Origin: JBAVEL01 sp049587715
Lineage (GTDB): Bacteria > Bacteroidota > Ignavibacteria > UBA10030 > UBA6906
Length of the DNA stretch: 24,328 nt
Assembly (NCBI GenBank): GCA_049587715.1
Contig: JBAVEL010000049.1
Location: 1-24,328 of the forward strand
Reading direction: 5' to 3'
Made by a program: the position numbers and the translations under genes. Of the stretch, positions 23,310 through 24,328 are shown piece by piece; position 1 is the first letter of the stretch; every line of letters begins with the position of its first letter. Under the pieces are notes generated by a model. That model had not been told where the DNA came from, did not search any database, and saw only the letters and a program-made list of their open reading frames with translations.

Positions 23310-24133
23310 AGAAGGTGCTTGCCGTCCTGGGGGTGGCGGTTGTCTGTGCGGGAGGTTGCGGGCCCCGGCGTCCGGGAGCCCTGCCGGAGGCCGCTCCCCC
23401 CGTTCCGCCCCGGGAGGATCACTTCCGCAGGGGGCATGCCTTCTTCGAGCGGCGGGAGCTGGACAGCGCAGTGCATCACCTCGAGGCGGCAACGGAACTG
23501 GACAGCCTCTACGGAGAAGCCCTCCGCGACCTCGCCGAGATCCACTACCTGCGGACGCTGCAGGTCCCGCAGGGAGCGTCGGCGGACGATGCCCGGCGCG
23601 CCATGCGGTACTACGGGCGCCTGGAGAAACTGGGGGGGGATGATGCCGAGGTGCTGGAGCGTCTCTGCGAGCTCTCGGTCATGCTGAAGGACGACCGGTC
23701 GTTTCTTGCATTCGCCCGCCGGAATGCGGAGTTGTCCCCGGATGCCAGGCGCATTCACAACCTCGGGGTGGCGTATGCGGGTGTCGGAGATCATGCCGGC
23801 GTCATCCGCACCCTGAAAACAGCAGCGGCGCGGTTCCCCGAGTCACCCTATGTCGGCGGAATATTCCGCCTCCTGGGAAGGGCCTATCAGGCTGCAGACC
23901 GCGACCAGACGGCGGAACGGACATACACCTCCGGGCTCAAGGCCGTGGACGAGCTGAAGGCCCGCTGGAAGCGGGAAGGATCATTTTCCGCAACCTCTCC
24001 GGAGGTCCGGCGCCTGGAGGAGGATGCGGTCGGGATGCTTCAATCCCTCCGGCGGATATACAGGATCTACGGCGAGGAGGAGAAGCTGAGGAGTGTGGAA
24101 CGCCGGCTCCGGGATGCCGGCCGGGGTTCATAG
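23306..24133 (+). CDS. TPR-containing lipoprotein between lpxB and lpxK
   Basis: A 275-residue protein starting with GTG inside the lpxB stop, so it is translationally coupled to it. A signal peptide MKKVLAVLGVAVVCAGGC ends in a lipobox-like AGGC (C18), which suggests lipid anchoring, followed by a short Pro-rich linker. Residues ~37-215 form helical repeats of TPR type (HFRRGHAFFERRELDSAVHH, ALRDLAEIHYL, RIHNLGVAYAGVGDHAG, LLGRAYQAADRDQTAERTY). The C-terminal ~60 residues are charged and helical. No enzymatic motif is seen. It ends three bases before lpxK. A scaffold in envelope or lipid A assembly is plausible from the context alone. Confidence 0.75.
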   Translation: MKKVLAVLGVAVVCAGGCGPRRPGALPEAAPPVPPREDHFRRGHAFFERRELDSAVHHLEAATELDSLYGEALRDLAEIHYLRTLQVPQGASADDARRAMRYYGRLEKLGGDDAEVLERLCELSVMLKDDRSFLAFARRNAELSPDARRIHNLGVAYAGVGDHAGVIRTLKTAAARFPESPYVGGIFRLLGRAYQAADRDQTAERTYTSGLKAVDELKARWKREGSFSATSPEVRRLEEDAVGMLQSLRRIYRIYGEEEKLRSVERRLRDAGRGS

Positions 24134-24136
24134 GCG

Positions 24137-24328
24137 ATGGGCTGCGCGCTGAAGCGGGTTCTCTCCTCTCCCTACGAGGCCGTGGTACGGCTCAGGAACA
24201 TGGCCTTTGACGCGGGGCTTCTGGCGGTCGCATCGGCGGGAGTCCCGGTGATTTCGGTGGGGAACCTGCACACGGGCGGTACCGGGAAGACCCCCTTCGT
24301 GGAGTACCTGGTGGGTCTGCTCCTGGCC
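24137..24328 (+). CDS. lpxK: Tetraacyldisaccharide 4'-kinase, 5' part (runs off the window)
   Basis: The first 64 codons are present and open to the end of the window. The translation begins MGCALKRVLSSPYEAVVRLR and contains PVISVGNLHTGGTGKTP, the LpxK N-terminal block with its P-loop at residues 47-52. LpxK phosphorylates the lipid A disaccharide made by LpxB at the 4' position, at the cytoplasmic face of the inner membrane. ATG 24137 lies three bases after the TPR lipoprotein stop, in the same run as lpxB. The rest of the gene, including the catalytic C-terminal part, is outside the window. Confidence 0.9.
   Translation, partial: MGCALKRVLSSPYEAVVRLRNMAFDAGLLAVASAGVPVISVGNLHTGGTGKTPFVEYLVGLLLA

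Noticed and set aside
1..24328. CRISPR arrays, insertion sequences, tRNA/rRNA genes, phage or defence genes
   Set aside because: I looked for spaced repeats, transposase motifs and RNA gene signatures and saw none; the window reads as continuous housekeeping DNA with uniform composition.

Overview
The window is a strongly GC-rich stretch of bacterial chromosome. All 19 genes lie on the + strand and are packed tightly, mostly 0-60 bp apart, with several start/stop overlaps. LpxB and the start of LpxK (lipid A synthesis), two predicted lipoproteins and a periplasmic-type glycosidase point to a diderm (Gram-negative) organism. The Bacillus-type RocA dehydrogenase, the rhomboid with a short C-terminal tail domain, and the lipoprotein fusing a GH3 glycosidase to a beta-lactamase-like domain recall Gemmatimonadota and related, partly uncultured FCB-type lineages. 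That placement is an inference from family knowledge and is weak; no rRNA or marker set is present to test it.

Layout. Positions 1-242 hold a possible terminator for an unseen upstream gene, a good sigma70-type promoter (TTGACA, 17 bp, TAGATT) and a UUCG-capped hairpin in the leader of gap. Positions 243-6308 hold gap-pgk (translationally coupled), a rhomboid protease, ispG, a YmdB-like metallophosphoesterase and folD. Positions 6411-10321 hold a BadF-type sugar kinase (likely GlcNAc kinase) and a 986-residue GH3/serine-hydrolase lipoprotein, which together look like a cell-wall recycling pair. Positions 10355-14416 hold rocA (P5C dehydrogenase), a small Cys-rich/DUF2007-like protein, sucC without sucD, and tpiA. 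After a 215-bp gap with a second promoter candidate come a GH2-like protein fused to a polytopic membrane domain, smc, a degenerate HAD phosphatase, an isoprenylcysteine-methyltransferase-like membrane protein, lpxB, a TPR lipoprotein and the truncated lpxK.

Most of the window is housekeeping: lower glycolysis (gap, pgk, tpiA), TCA (sucC), proline/glutamate catabolism (rocA), isoprenoids (ispG), one-carbon metabolism (folD), chromosome structure (smc) and outer-membrane biogenesis (lpxB, lpxK). I see no CRISPR array, insertion sequence, tRNA, rRNA or phage gene. The least ordinary items are two likely pseudoenzymes. One is the GH2-like protein with Arg where the catalytic nucleophile Glu is expected, joined to about six transmembrane helices. 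The other is the HAD-like protein after smc, which lacks most metal-binding acids. Two further unusual items are the TPR lipoprotein between lpxB and lpxK and a GGGCCTT-type motif around both promoters.
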